Positions 8,240-18,637 of a DNA stretch of 64,000 nt are shown here, in pieces. The DNA is from Edaphobacter paludis. Lineage in GTDB: Bacteria > Acidobacteriota > Terriglobia > Terriglobales > Acidobacteriaceae. The notes under the pieces are model-generated. The model was not told the DNA's origin. It ran no database searches and saw only the letters and a program-made list of their open reading frames with translations. Positions within the stretch are counted from its first letter, which is position 1. Each line of letters opens with the position of its first letter. Location: the NCBI RefSeq assembly GCF_039993895.1, contig NZ_CP121194.1:2108001-2172000 (forward strand), read 5' to 3'. The position numbers and the translations under genes were made by a program.

Positions 8240-8690
8240 ACTTCCACCTCTCTCTCCGGGCAGACAGAGCTAGTCTGCCAATCGCAGGCGAGGATTGTAC
8301 ATGCGTTGTAGAGATCCATGCAATATTATTTAACGAATAATTCCATCTGTGAATTTGCGGAAGACATTTTTCACATCATCATGTAAAATGCGACCCAAGC
8401 ATTGTGGGAATGCAATTGCACCGACCTCTCCAGGCTGGCGGTATCTTTGCTTCATTTGAAACAGCATCCACCAGGTCACTTATCTATGGGCAATTGCATT
8501 TGGGGCGGCACGCATCAACGTTCCGCAAAGTAATTGAAAGAGACTCCGGGCCCGATTCGTCGCCAGTTCGCTGTTCGGCTCTGATCCGAAGGGTAATTCG
8601 CCCCCAAAGTGTGGGTATTCGAATGTCCTAAGAGGCCGGATCAACCGTGGCAGCGTCGCTCTCAACGGCTGTACCTGAGAGGAGTGGACC
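8240..8690. promoter_or_regulatory. Shared upstream region of the repeat peptide and the 1,231-residue protein
   Basis: These 451 bp separate two divergent genes and contain no convincing ORF. The stretch around 8320-8400 is notably A+T rich compared with its surroundings and probably holds the promoters. The rightward gene has a good ribosome binding site (GAGAGGAG, 8677-8684) before ATG 8691. I could not pick specific promoter boxes with confidence. Confidence 0.4.
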
Positions 8691-11600
8691 ATGGCAATCG
8701 TCATTCGTATCAATGGCAGCAGTGCGGGGGATGGCTTCCTGATAGCGCCAGATAACGGGCGCACCTTTTCGGTGCCGCTGAATCTCAGCACCGACGATGG
8801 CACCACCGTGAACGCGACGGTCGACGCCACTCCAAATGGGGCCGGCGTGACGTTGCCGGGGGGCTCCATCAGCGTCGGCCCGGCTGGTACAGACATCCCC
8901 ATCAACGCGACAGCCGTGAGCAACACCCGCGGCGATACGACGATCAATGTCCATGTGGGTGGAGCGACGACGACTTTCGCATTGACAGCGATCAGCAATC
9001 CAGTGATCTGGTTTCGCGGCCGCTTCGAAGCCCGCTTCGCAACGGACGGAGACTATTACAACAATCCGAGGGGCACCGACGGAGGCACTCCGGGTCACGA
9101 CCCCAATAACGACATGATTGGGCCAAACCCGGGATGGACTTGGGCGCTGGAAGGCGAGCCGGATTTTGTCCCTTCAGGCGTGGATTCACACGGGGTACTT
9201 AACAGCATTCCATCGACATTGGACAAACCTGTGGGGCGAGTGGTGCGGCTCAACAACCCGGTTGCCCCACGTACGTTTGCGGCACCCGTCGGGACTACCG
9301 TAAACGAGATTTCAGGTTCCACGATGGGCGGGACCGAGGTGTTTACCGCAGGGGATCCTGTATTCGGTGCGACGGCGAATCTTGGCCCGAACACCTACCT
9401 CGCGGCCAATCAACCACCGAACCCGAGCGATCCACCGCCCTACGAGCAGAATGTCGAAGGCAACGAACCGATGAACCTGTTCGAGTTTCACATCGACGGC
9501 TTCTTTTCAGGGAAATCTGCTGCTATCGCAGATCGCCCTACGGCGGCTGGCTATGTGCCCTTGGACGCCGCTGAACAGGCAATTGTCCAGTTTATTGACC
9601 CCCAGACTTCCACGGCGCAGGCGTTCTTCCCTCTCAATACCTTCAACACGGAGCGCCTGAAGCAACTGCAAGATGCGTATAACGCCCTTTCACCTGCAGA
9701 TCAGACAGGCACGGTGGGAGGGCGGAACCTGAAGACCCGCATTGACCACTTCACGACGAATCCCACGGAAGTGGCATCCTGGTCCTCGAAGGAAGAGTAC
9801 AGCGGAAAGGTCAATGACAGCATCACGATCCAGTTGAATGGATCGAGCGTTCTCGCTTATTTCGCGGGCTATACGGCTTTTGCATTCTTCGGTAAGTTCT
9901 TCACCTTCCACTCCGATGAACTTAACGGGTATGTCCACGGCAACCTCAGTGTTAACCCAGCCGCTCCTTTGGCTAAGACGTGCTCGATCCAGATCCAGAA
10001 TGGCACCTTCGGTAAAGACGAGTTGGTCTCAATGGGATTACCAGCGACGTTCCCATCTGCCTTCTGGGTGGTCATGGATGGATTTTTCCCCTCTGAGTTG
10101 GGCATTGACGCGACCGACAACCTCACAAATCCACCTAACCCGCCAACCGTTAGCTTCTCCATAGACCCGCCTGCGAATGCAAATCCGACGATCGTGAATG
10201 CTTTGCAGACCCAGCACCAGCTTCAGATCCAGCCGTTTAGCGGCGCGGTCTTGACGACGGCCCTGCCGCCGACAAGTACGCCACAGCGCATTCTCTATCC
10301 CTTCAGTATCCAATTCACCGGCACCGATGGTTTCGTCACTCAGGACGAACTTCTAACGCTGACGGCAACCATCACCGTCGACGGCAAACAATACAACGCC
10401 TCCGCACCTCTCGAACTAACCACGGCCGCCAATCCGTATGTGATCGACGCCGATGCGGGCAATCAATACACCTCCTGGCTAAGCACCGACCTGCGTGTGT
10501 TCACGGTGGATGATGACGAAGTGTTCTTCGGCAAACGGGTCAGCGACTTCTACCCGGCTGGCGCAGTCGCCGCGCAGTATCCTGTAACGGCAGCCGCGGC
10601 TTCAACGGCGGCGACGGCGTACATTGCCGATCTCATCCAGCGGTTGACTCCCAGTGGTTCAGCCGGCGGAGACAGTTTCGAAAGCAGTCTCACTGAAGTC
10701 GAAGCTGCGACCAGGGATGAGCTCGAATATTTGCAGGTCAATCCGCGAACCGGGAAGGCCGCATTCAACTTCGCCGTTTGCCGGGTGCGGATACGCGGTA
10801 CAACGCCTCCCAACTCGCCACCACCGTTCACTACCCAGGCACAGAATTGTCGCGTCTTCTTCCGCGCCTTCCAGGCGCAGACCACGGTGTCGACTTTCAG
10901 CCCCACCACGACTTATCGCTCAACACCGATTGGCACGCCTGACGTTAGCCCACGGGTTCCATTGCTGGGCGTGCAGACGGATGCCATGGGTCAGGAAGAG
11001 TTCGTTACCATCCCGTTCTTTGCCGTCAATCGGGTCAATCTTGCCGGGCCCGCCGACCTCACCACGCAACCACCGGATGCGCCAAATGTGCAGACCATCT
11101 CCCCGATAACCGGGACGGAGGTAGACACGTACTATGGCTGCTGGCTCGACATGAACCAGCCGACGCCGCTTTTCCCACAGTTTGCGAAGCCCGGCGACTT
11201 TGATAACCGGACTGGATACTTCAACACAGGCACATTTACGACCCAGTCGATCAACGCAGCATTCAGCAGAGCCCCGCATCAATGCCTTATCGCCGAAATA
11301 GCCTTCGACGATGTCCCAATTCCACCCACCGCCGACTCTTCGACCTCGGACAAGCTCGCGCAGCGCAATCTTGCGTATGTGGACGGCCCTAATCCGGGTG
11401 ACATCAATTCTCGTCGCATGCCGCATCCTTTCCAGGTTCAGGCCAGCAAATCAACGGCGAAGCATGTAGACGAGCTCATGATCATGTGGGGCAACACGCC
11501 GGCTGGCAGTACCGGAGCCGTCTATCTGCCCGGAGTGGCAGCCAGCGAGATTATTTCGCTCGCGGATAGTCTCTACCCGTATCACGGGCTGACCATGCAG

Positions 11601-12386
11601 GACGCGCACACAATCGCTGTCCAGTCGGGCCCGGTGTCCTTTGTTCCCATTCCAGCAAATACCGGTCTTCTCGCCGGCTTGCTGACTGTAACGTTGCCGC
11701 CGGGGGTCCGCCGAGGAGATGTTTACAAGATTGTTGTCCGTCAGGTAACCGAAGCCGTCAAGTTCCTCACAGGTTACGAAGGGCTGAACCAAGCCCAACT
11801 TGGCCAGGTCGGTGACCATCCAGCTGCAAGGAAGAAGGCACAGGCGAAACGGCGTCCACCCTCAACTTTGGTTTGGAGACGCGTTTTGGGCGCCTTCCAG
11901 ATAGATATTCCGATCAGCACCAAGGAGGAGCTGCTACCGCCCGAAGAACACCAGTTGGCCTTGTTCCGCTGGATTGCAGACAACGTTCAGCCGCAGAGCC
12001 GTTGGCATCCGGTCATGCAACGCTATATCGAACAGTTGGCTGGCCGTGTCACCGGGTTCGGCGGCGATCCCTGCAAGATACCGCCGTCCCAAACCGGCAA
12101 TGTGACAGTTCAGCCATGCCATGGCGAGGAGGAGGGTCACGAGCATCATGAGGTGACCGGAAAGGTTAACGGGATTATTTTCGATCACTTCGGAGATTTT
12201 GAAGGCCTCGTCATCGAAACCTGGCGAGGCGAACTGTGGCGTTTCCAAAGTCGGGAGCGGCGTGTGCTCGATATTGTCCGCTCCGCATTCGACGACCGCA
12301 GCGTGGTGACCGTCATTCGGCACTCCGAGCGAAGGGGGGACGTCCAGTCGATCATTGTCCGCCTTGCTCCCGCGTGGCCGGTCTGA
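8691..12386 (+). CDS. Very large protein of unknown function (1,231 residues), divergent from the lanthipeptide-like locus
   Basis: I do not recognise this family. There is no signal peptide (MAIVIRINGSSAGDGFLIAP). Residues 1-100 look like an Ig-like/beta-sandwich domain rich in Gly, Thr and Val. The long middle part (about 105-1040) has many beta-strand-like stretches, Pro/Asn-rich loops and Trp/Phe motifs such as IWFRGRFEARF and NLFEFHIDGFF. Residues about 1060-1090 are basic (PAARKKAQAKRRPP) and look like a linker. The C-terminal 150 residues include helices, two Cys (CKIPPSQTGNVTVQPC) with a His-rich HGEEEGHEHHEVTG segment, and a compact beta domain to the end. The start is supported by GAGAGGAG. 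Its position opposite the repeat-peptide operon suggests shared regulation only; no function is assigned. Confidence 0.6.
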   Translation: MAIVIRINGSSAGDGFLIAPDNGRTFSVPLNLSTDDGTTVNATVDATPNGAGVTLPGGSISVGPAGTDIPINATAVSNTRGDTTINVHVGGATTTFALTAISNPVIWFRGRFEARFATDGDYYNNPRGTDGGTPGHDPNNDMIGPNPGWTWALEGEPDFVPSGVDSHGVLNSIPSTLDKPVGRVVRLNNPVAPRTFAAPVGTTVNEISGSTMGGTEVFTAGDPVFGATANLGPNTYLAANQPPNPSDPPPYEQNVEGNEPMNLFEFHIDGFFSGKSAAIADRPTAAGYVPLDAAEQAIVQFIDPQTSTAQAFFPLNTFNTERLKQLQDAYNALSPADQTGTVGGRNLKTRIDHFTTNPTEVASWSSKEEYSGKVNDSITIQLNGSSVLAYFAGYTAFAFFGKFFTFHSDELNGYVHGNLSVNPAAPLAKTCSIQIQNGTFGKDELVSMGLPATFPSAFWVVMDGFFPSELGIDATDNLTNPPNPPTVSFSIDPPANANPTIVNALQTQHQLQIQPFSGAVLTTALPPTSTPQRILYPFSIQFTGTDGFVTQDELLTLTATITVDGKQYNASAPLELTTAANPYVIDADAGNQYTSWLSTDLRVFTVDDDEVFFGKRVSDFYPAGAVAAQYPVTAAAASTAATAYIADLIQRLTPSGSAGGDSFESSLTEVEAATRDELEYLQVNPRTGKAAFNFAVCRVRIRGTTPPNSPPPFTTQAQNCRVFFRAFQAQTTVSTFSPTTTYRSTPIGTPDVSPRVPLLGVQTDAMGQEEFVTIPFFAVNRVNLAGPADLTTQPPDAPNVQTISPITGTEVDTYYGCWLDMNQPTPLFPQFAKPGDFDNRTGYFNTGTFTTQSINAAFSRAPHQCLIAEIAFDDVPIPPTADSSTSDKLAQRNLAYVDGPNPGDINSRRMPHPFQVQASKSTAKHVDELMIMWGNTPAGSTGAVYLPGVAASEIISLADSLYPYHGLTMQDAHTIAVQSGPVSFVPIPANTGLLAGLLTVTLPPGVRRGDVYKIVVRQVTEAVKFLTGYEGLNQAQLGQVGDHPAARKKAQAKRRPPSTLVWRRVLGAFQIDIPISTKEELLPPEEHQLALFRWIADNVQPQSRWHPVMQRYIEQLAGRVTGFGGDPCKIPPSQTGNVTVQPCHGEEEGHEHHEVTGKVNGIIFDHFGDFEGLVIETWRGELWRFQSRERRVLDIVRSAFDDRSVVTVIRHSERRGDVQSIIVRLAPAWPV

Positions 12387-12435
12387 TCGTCCGGCTCGTA
12401 TGACGGGAGCCGTAGCGGCAACACGGCTTGTGATT

Positions 12436-12475
12436 TTCGGTTCCGTTCATACAAACTCAAGTCAAAGGAACCGAA
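12436..12475 (+). terminator. Possible hairpin after the 1,231-residue protein gene
   Basis: Arms TTCGGTTCC (12436-12444) and GGAACCGAA (12467-12475) can pair across a 22-nt loop, 50 nt past the stop of the large gene. There is no U-run, so this is a weak terminator candidate. Confidence 0.3.
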
Positions 12476-12558
12476 CGACAAATCGGGATTGTATTGAGCC
12501 AGCCGGATGCGACGCTCGACCTCGCGTCGGCTGGGGGCGTTGGCCTGGATCGGACGCG

Positions 12559-14513
12559 ATGATGATTGACCGTCTCTCGTGCGCGCTCGGTGTTCTCTAT
12601 ATAGTTGCCCTCGTCCCGCTGTGCCGTGCCCAGACGCCTGCGCCGCCAGGGGCTCCTCCAACAGCCACAAATAAAACGGCGGCCTCGAATAGCCCGTCCA
12701 GACCCACCTTATTGACTGTAATCACTGTGACGGGTGAACCCCTCGCTGTCTCGCTTGCTCCCGCGTCGGCCAGTATTGTCGATGATGAGCAGATTAGAAG
12801 TGCCCACACGATCACTTCGGTTGACATCATGCGAACAATCCCCACTCTGTATCTGGCCCAGAATGGAAGCTTAGGTTCGCTTAGCACCGTCACCATCCGC
12901 GGAGGCAAGCCCAATCTTGTTCTAGTGATGATTGACGGGATTCCAGCAGACGATCTAAGCAATCTTCTGGGCGGGGCCTTTGATTTCTCCACACTTCTCG
13001 TACATGATGTCGAGCGCATTGAGGTGGTAAGCGGACCTCTTTCCTCCGGCTATGGTTCAGAAGCCGTGAGCGGCGTCATCAACGTGATCACTAAGCCGAC
13101 GCACTACGAATCGAACGTGCTTGCAGGTGTCGAGGCTGGCTCCTTCGGAGGCGGCGGGCTGAATCTCGGAGCTGAAGGCTTACAAGGCCGGCTGGGATAC
13201 AAGCTGTCGGGGTCGTTCCTCCGGATGGGAGAACAGGTCGAATCTGACGCTTTCTCAACTAACAACTTCTCTTTGGCATCCGACTACAGCCACAGCTTGA
13301 GCACTATCGTTAGCTGGACGGCGCGCTGGATTCAACTCGACCGTTCGGGTTTTCCTGAGGGTGGAGGAGGACCTGAGCTGTCCATTCTCAGGATTCCAAA
13401 GACCAGTAACTCCGGCAATATGCTCAGCGGCTTCCTCGTGCAACATCGCGTTAACAATATCTGGACTACCAGCATCAATGCCGATCTCTTCACCCGAGGT
13501 GAGCACGCCTACACGCCTGCTATCCTCGACAGCCCTCATCCATCCCCGGCTTCTCAGCCCAGCACTGATACGCGGACCCGCTTTACTCGCTCTCGAGTTG
13601 CATTGCAAAACGTGTTCGATTTGCATCCTCGACTGAAGTCCCATCTGAATCTGCGCGGCGCTGACGAGTTCGGGAAAAATAACACTCTTATTGAAGGGGT
13701 GTACCCAACCCACTTCAGAGATAACAGGGGCACTTCCGACATTTCAGCCGACTTGGTTTACTCCACTCCCACAATGACAGGAATGATTGCGTTAGGAATT
13801 GACAAAACTTCGGGATTCAATGTGCAGCTTGCTCCTCGGGTGGGTGCCGCTGTGTCGGCAGGAAAACGTACGATCCTGAAGGCAAGTTGGGGCCGCGCCT
13901 TCAAGGTTCCATCTTTATATGCACTCGGAAATCCAAACGTCGGCAATCCCAATCTTCGGCCAGAGGAGATAAATGGGATGGATGTAGGGGGGGAACATCC
14001 GGCCAGCGAGTCAGTCTGGCGGCCACTTATTATTACAACCTGTTCTCCGATCTTATCGATTTCAGCGCGATCTCCTTTCGCCTGGTGAATCGCACACAAG
14101 TGCGTACGCAAGGTGTGGAAACGACAGCCTCGTTCAACGCAACCCGCGGGATACAGGTAAATGCCTGGGGGGCGTTTCTAAACTGGAAGGTTAAATCTTC
14201 GAGTGAGCCCTTGCGAAACCAACCGGGATGGAACTCTGGCTTCACCATTGAAGCCCCCCTTCCCAAATCGCTCAGGGCATCCAGCACGACGATCTGGGTG
14301 GGCCGCCGCTACGACTTCCAGGTACCGGCACCTACAGTCACTTCAGTCGGAGGATTTTCCGCTACCAATCTAGTGCTCGGGTATTACGGATTGAAACACA
14401 CTTCGATCTACGCCAGGACTGACAATCTCTTCAATACAAAATTTCATGAATATTTGGGTTTCCCGAATCCAGGAATTTCCACTGAAATTGGCATAACGTA
14501 TCGGCTGCACTGA
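12559..14513 (+). pseudogene. TonB-dependent outer-membrane receptor, interrupted by one frameshift
   Basis: The first part starts at ATG 12559 or 12562 with a signal peptide (IDRLSCALGVLYIVALVPLC), followed by a plug domain (ITSVDIMRTIPTLYLAQN, VTIRGGKPNLVLVMIDGIP, VERIEVVSGPLSSGYGSEA, GVINVITKP) and barrel strands. Reading stops at 14088 after barrel sequence NLRPEEINGMDVG. The remaining barrel (VSLAATYYYNLFSDLIDF to the terminal FHEYLGFPNPGISTEIGITY) continues in the -1 frame to 14513. The switch falls at seven Gs (13987-13993); one extra G would restore a complete receptor of about 650 residues. It has a BtuB/CirA-like short plug without the carboxypeptidase-regulatory domain. Either a recent inactivation or a homopolymer sequencing error. 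Confidence 0.85.
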
Positions 14514-14631
14514 CCCCGGTTCACACAACCAAGCTCTGTTTGCCTGGTGGTTGAGTAAATTTGATCCCCCATAGACGATAGCTCATGAGGCAGAACAATC
14601 GGCACTCGAGGCGAGCTGTATGGTCAGACTC

Positions 14632-14916
14632 CTATCGTTTTGCCATCGCGAGCATTTGCTGATTCTTTTCAATGGAGTTCTGGAGAACTTGCATCTGACA
14701 GCGCAGACGGGTTCGGTCAACTTCTGCACAGAATCCGTTGCGGGAGACGTGGGACAGCAATTCCAACTCACGCTTAAAAAGGTCCTCGAGTACCCTTTTA
14801 TCGCAGGCGAGTTGCGCTTCCAATTCCCGTATTACCTTGGGATCGCTCATATCGATTGGACCGAGATGATTTGTCACTCGCAGGGCCACTCCCTTTGCGC
14901 TCTGCGAGCCTGACAT
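14632..14916 (-). CDS. Small helical protein of unknown function
   Basis: A 94-residue protein dominated by long charged helices (VIRELEAQLACDKRVLEDLF, then QMQVLQNSIEKNQQMLAMAK), probably a coiled coil. I do not recognise a family. The ATG at 14916 has a weak ribosome binding site; a second Met at 14850 (MSDPKVIREL) is an equal candidate. It lies 24 nt downstream of the BON-protein gene on the same strand, so it is probably its operon partner and part of the stress island. An ORF of similar length on the other strand has no helical periodicity and was rejected. Confidence 0.5.
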   Translation of the reverse strand: MSGSQSAKGVALRVTNHLGPIDMSDPKVIRELEAQLACDKRVLEDLFKRELELLSHVSRNGFCAEVDRTRLRCQMQVLQNSIEKNQQMLAMAKR

Positions 14917-14940
14917 TTATACAGCCTGCAGGCAGTCGAT

Positions 14941-15591
14941 TTAGGCGATCAGCAACTCATCCTCGACCGCTGTCACACCAGGCGCCGACCACGCTGCTCG
15001 CTCAGCCGCATTGCGCTCTGACCAGGAATGCACTTGTCCGCGCAAGACCACCTTAGCTCCGCGAACATCAACCTGTATCTCTTGAGCGTCCAATTCTGCA
15101 GTACGGCGCATAGCCCTCTCGATCCGCGTCTTTACTTCGGAAGGCATCGCTAGTGGCTTAACCTTGATGTGGTTTGTTATACCCTTTACGCCGGCCAGAC
15201 TTCGAATTGCACTCTCTGCCGCAATTTGTTGATATCTGTAATCGACGGTTCCCGTCAGAATAATCCACCCATGCTCCACATGAACCTTGACCCGATCCTC
15301 GGGCACAAGCACGTCCCATTGCAAGGCAGTCAGCACGGCACGGGCAATATCTTCGTCGGTGCGTTGATAGGAGGTAGGCAATTCGACACTAATCTCATCG
15401 ACGACCGCCTTCACTCCCCCAACACGTTCAACTGCACGAACAGCAGCCCATTTTTCGGCCAGGCTCTTCACCTTTCCGGAAAGGGTCACGATTCCGTCGT
15501 GCGTGGTGATTCCGATCTCTGCGGGATCAACGGTGGGTTCATATTGCAGCTCATCTAATACATCCTGTTGAAGTTGGACATTCGTTTTCAT
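14941..15591 (-). CDS. BON-domain protein with three BON repeats (OsmY-like)
   Basis: A 216-residue protein made of three BON modules (residues about 4-70, 76-145 and 150-216), each with the conserved G-x-V-x-L-x-G-x-V core: GIVTLSGKV, GWIILTGTV and AKVVLRGQV. BON modules bind membranes or hydrophobic ligands and are typical of osmotic/envelope stress proteins. There is no signal peptide, so it is cytoplasmic or acts at the inner membrane face. ATG 15591 is chosen over the longer 15624 start because AAGGAG precedes it at proper spacing. A GTGA-N6-TCAC dyad lies 103 nt upstream. Confidence 0.9.
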   Translation of the reverse strand: MKTNVQLQQDVLDELQYEPTVDPAEIGITTHDGIVTLSGKVKSLAEKWAAVRAVERVGGVKAVVDEISVELPTSYQRTDEDIARAVLTALQWDVLVPEDRVKVHVEHGWIILTGTVDYRYQQIAAESAIRSLAGVKGITNHIKVKPLAMPSEVKTRIERAMRRTAELDAQEIQVDVRGAKVVLRGQVHSWSERNAAERAAWSAPGVTAVEDELLIA

Positions 15592-15694
15592 ATTGTTGTT
15601 CTCCTTGATGCGTGAATCTCTCAAAAGGGAATGCTTGCAGAATTCACGAGTTCCCTATGTCGACAGATATTCTTACGAATGGAAGTAGCCTGCA

Positions 15695-15708
15695 GTGACT
15701 AGAATCAC
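15695..15708. promoter_or_regulatory. CRP/FNR-type dyad upstream of the BON gene
   Basis: GTGA-CTAGAA-TCAC, a perfect GTGA-N6-TCAC inverted repeat matching the core of CRP-type sites (TGTGA-N6-TCACA). It lies 103 nt upstream of the BON start. One of six such sites in the island. Confidence 0.7.
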
Positions 15709-15857
15709 GCTTACCAACGTTCCTCGCAAAGCCGATGTGATGGCTCTATTGCCCATTGTGAGCCGTCGTGCTCCGAGCCCGGAGAAGGCACCGACTATGC
15801 GGATCCTCGACATTATTAACAACCACCATGGTAGACACACTCCTCTCGGCTACACCA

Positions 15858-15871
15858 GTGACCGAGATCAC
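15858..15871. promoter_or_regulatory. CRP/FNR-type dyad upstream of the UspA gene
   Basis: GTGA-CCGAGA-TCAC, ending 67 nt before the UspA-family ATG at 15939. Same core spacing as the other five sites. Confidence 0.7.
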
Positions 15872-15938
15872 GTTTCAACCCTCCACAGCGGGGGTACGGT
15901 AGGCGAGGAGTATACGTTCCGAGAGCCGGTAGAGAGCC

Positions 15939-16844
15939 ATGCCAAGCACAATCAAATCACCGTTTCACGTTATCCTCTTCGCCACCGATCTATCTGACCA
16001 CTCGGCAGCCGCGCTACGCTATGCGGCGAGCGTGGCTACCGCCTACGGAGCTAAGCTCTTCCTGGTCCACGTGCTTGATCCAGATATCACACCGACGGAT
16101 TCCTCTCCTTCAGATCTTCGCAATCTCGCACAATCTGCAATGAGTGAATTGAAGGGTATCTGCCAAAGCCTCTTGGCAACTCATGGAATTACCGCGCAGG
16201 CGATCGTTCGCTATGGCAACGTCAGGGACGTGATCTTTCAGGTTCAGCAAGAGTGTTCAGCGGATATTGTTGTGCTTGGGTCAAGTGGGAAGAAGATCAG
16301 TCGGGGCAACACGCTGGGTTCAACCGCGGAGGCCGTTCTTCGCAGTATGCCATGCAATGTCCTTACCATCGGCCCCCATATCGAATGGCACCCTTTTTCG
16401 ACAAAAGCGCAGGCGATCCTCTTTCCGACGGATCTTTCTGCAGATTCACTCGCTGCGCTCCCGACCGCTGTTTCAATGGCTACCAGTCTTTCAGCAAGGC
16501 TGTTACTGCTCCACGTCTGTGACCCATACGAGCTCCATTCCTGTTTCGGAGGTGAAGTGGATTGCAAAAAGAAACTGCGGGAAGTTGCTGCATCCACTGA
16601 AACTCAGGAACTGCGAGTGGAATATTCCGCGGAAGAAGGCCGGATCGCGGAACGAACACTATCGTTCGCTAAAGAAAAACATGTTGATTTGATTGTGATG
16701 GCAATACATCAAGGCAACCTGGACGATGGAACGCGATTGCATGGAATTGTGTCTGATATTGTGAGAGAGTCGCAGTGCCCTGTCTTTACCGTGGCTCGTC
16801 ACGTGGATGCTTCCTTAGCTCCGCCGCAAGGGACTTCGAAATGA
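15939..16844 (+). CDS. Universal stress protein, tandem UspA domains
   Basis: A 301-residue cytoplasmic protein with two Usp domains (about 6-148 and 155-292). Domain 1 starts HVILFATDLSDHS and ends with the ATP-binding loop GSSGKKISRGNTLGS, matching G-x2-G-x9-G(S/T). Domain 2 starts AILFPTDLSADS, but its matching loop reads MAIHQGNLDDG and lacks the glycine pattern, so only domain 1 is likely to bind ATP. Tandem Usp proteins such as Rv2623 of M. tuberculosis restrain growth in dormancy; the neighbours here have similar counterparts. The gene is divergent from the BON gene, with its own CRP/FNR-type site. Confidence 0.93.
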   Translation: MPSTIKSPFHVILFATDLSDHSAAALRYAASVATAYGAKLFLVHVLDPDITPTDSSPSDLRNLAQSAMSELKGICQSLLATHGITAQAIVRYGNVRDVIFQVQQECSADIVVLGSSGKKISRGNTLGSTAEAVLRSMPCNVLTIGPHIEWHPFSTKAQAILFPTDLSADSLAALPTAVSMATSLSARLLLLHVCDPYELHSCFGGEVDCKKKLREVAASTETQELRVEYSAEEGRIAERTLSFAKEKHVDLIVMAIHQGNLDDGTRLHGIVSDIVRESQCPVFTVARHVDASLAPPQGTSK

Positions 16845-16962
16845 AATAGCTCCCAGCGAATACAGGTCCCAAACGAATCAAACTACTAGAATCCCTGTAG
16901 CTAAAGTGCAGCCATACAAAAAAGAGTTGAGGTTCGATCACGTTCCTTGCGCATTCCCTTCC

Positions 16963-18585
16963 CTACACATCTACATATTGCCCAGGGCTATTCTTGGTCC
17001 CATCCTCCGGGATGTCGGTGATTGTGGCTTCGGTCAGGAGGAGAATGCTAGCGACTGACACCGCATTCTCAAGCGCGATCCGCACTACCTTCGTGGGGTC
17101 GATGATCCCAGCTTCCATCAAGTCCACATAAGTTCCGGTAGCAGCGTCAAAACCGTAGTTTCCAGTACCGGTGCGCATACGCTCCACCACAACACCTTCA
17201 TCCACGGAAGAATTTATCGCAATCTGCCTGGTGGGCGCTTCCAATGCGTGATTCAATACTCGCAGGCCGATCCGTTCATCCCCATCGCATTTTGCTTCTT
17301 CTTGTGTGATCGCATCCACAGCGCGGAGCAGTACAAGGCCGCCGCCGGGAACAATGCCCTCAGCAATAGCTGCCTTTGTTGCGCTAACAGCATCTTCAAA
17401 AGCCTCTTTTCGATTTTTCATTTCGGTTTCTGAAGGGGCGCCCACTCTAATTACGGCAACACCTCCTGCCAGTTTCGCCAGGCGCTCCTGCAATTTCTCT
17501 CGGTCATAGTCGGATGTACACTTCTCGATCTCCCTGCGTATCTCATTGCAGCGGCCCTCGATCGCTTCCCTCGCCCCGCCACCCACAATGATGGTCGTTG
17601 TCTCGCGATCTATGACTACACGCTTTGCAGTTCCTAAGTCGGCGAGTGTGATGTCTGGGAGCTTGATTCCGAGTTCTTCGGCAAGAAACTTTCCGCCGGT
17701 CAGGATAGCAACATCCTGTAACATAGCCTTCCGCCGCTCCCCATAGCCTGGGGCCTTGACAGCCGCAGATATAAGGGTTCCCCGCAATTTATTGACAACG
17801 AGTGTGGCCAGCGCTTCGCCGTCAATGTCATCAGCAACTATCAGCAATGACCGCCCTGTCTTCGCAATCTGTTCCAACACAGGAACGAGATCCTGAACCG
17901 TGCTCAACTTTTTCTCGCTTAATAAGATGTAGGGTTCGTCGAGAACCGCTTGCATCTTCTCCGCGTTTGTAACGAAATATGCGGACAGGTAGCCGCGGTC
18001 AAACTGCATCCCTTCGACCACATCTAGAACTGTCTCGATGCCTTTGCTTTCTTCTATCGACACAACCCCCTCTATGCCGACCTTCTCCAAGGCATCGGCC
18101 ACTAGCTCCCCGATACTTGAATCATTATGGGCAGAGATCGCCGCAACCTGAACACGTTCTTTGCGGCTGGCTACCGGCCGAGACAGAGAATGAATGGTCT
18201 GTACTGCCAGCTTCAGGCCGCGGTCCAAGCCGCGCTTCAAATCAATGGCACTCGTGCCGGCAGTGATGTTCCGCAATCCTTCAGTGAGAATAGCGAAGGC
18301 CAGAATGGTCGCGGTACTTGTTCCATCCCCTACTGCATCGCCGGTCCGTTCGGCTGCCTCGCGCATCATGCTGGCTCCAAGGTTTTCTTCAGGGCACTTG
18401 AGAGTAATTTCCTTCGCGATGGTCACTCCGTCATTGCACACGATGGGCCTTCCGAAGGCTTTCTCAATAAGGACACACTTTGACTTTGGTCCGAGAGTCA
18501 CACGTACTGCGTTGGCCAGCAATGTCGCGCCCTTGAGAATCTTTTCGCGTGCTTCCGATTCGAAGAAGAGCTGTTTGCATGACAT
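16963..18585 (-). CDS. groEL: GroEL-type chaperonin, divergent paralogue without the GGM tail
   Basis: A 540-residue 60-kDa chaperonin. Nucleotide and catalytic motifs are intact: [24 protein letters not shown] (catalytic Asp), [11 protein letters not shown], and [10 protein letters not shown] near the C terminus. The sequence deviates from housekeeping GroEL at the start ([20 protein letters not shown]), has several unusual Cys residues, and ends [19 protein letters not shown] without the Gly-Gly-Met repeats that fill the cavity of canonical GroEL. No groES is adjacent. It is therefore probably an accessory chaperonin devoted to the stress island. Divergent from the eRF1-like gene, with a CRP/FNR-type site 52 nt upstream. 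Confidence 0.95.
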   Translation of the reverse strand: MSCKQLFFESEAREKILKGATLLANAVRVTLGPKSKCVLIEKAFGRPIVCNDGVTIAKEITLKCPEENLGASMMREAAERTGDAVGDGTSTATILAFAILTEGLRNITAGTSAIDLKRGLDRGLKLAVQTIHSLSRPVASRKERVQVAAISAHNDSSIGELVADALEKVGIEGVVSIEESKGIETVLDVVEGMQFDRGYLSAYFVTNAEKMQAVLDEPYILLSEKKLSTVQDLVPVLEQIAKTGRSLLIVADDIDGEALATLVVNKLRGTLISAAVKAPGYGERRKAMLQDVAILTGGKFLAEELGIKLPDITLADLGTAKRVVIDRETTTIIVGGGAREAIEGRCNEIRREIEKCTSDYDREKLQERLAKLAGGVAVIRVGAPSETEMKNRKEAFEDAVSATKAAIAEGIVPGGGLVLLRAVDAITQEEAKCDGDERIGLRVLNHALEAPTRQIAINSSVDEGVVVERMRTGTGNYGFDAATGTYVDLMEAGIIDPTKVVRIALENAVSVASILLLTEATITDIPEDGTKNSPGQYVDV

Positions 18586-18637
18586 AGATAGATCGCCTCT
18601 AAGGCGACGAGTTTTCTCCTATTGGCCACGCTTTGCG

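Noticed and set aside
8404..8631. 75-codon ORF in the divergent region
   Set aside because: Non-ATG start, no ribosome binding site and composition unlike neighbouring proteins.
14620..14913. 97-codon plus-strand ORF opposite the small helical protein
   Set aside because: The minus-strand product has clear heptad-like helical character and follows the BON gene; the plus-strand one does not.
15695..15997. 100-codon plus-strand ORF between BON and UspA genes
   Set aside because: Starts with GTG inside a regulatory dyad, overlaps the UspA start and lacks any conserved pattern.
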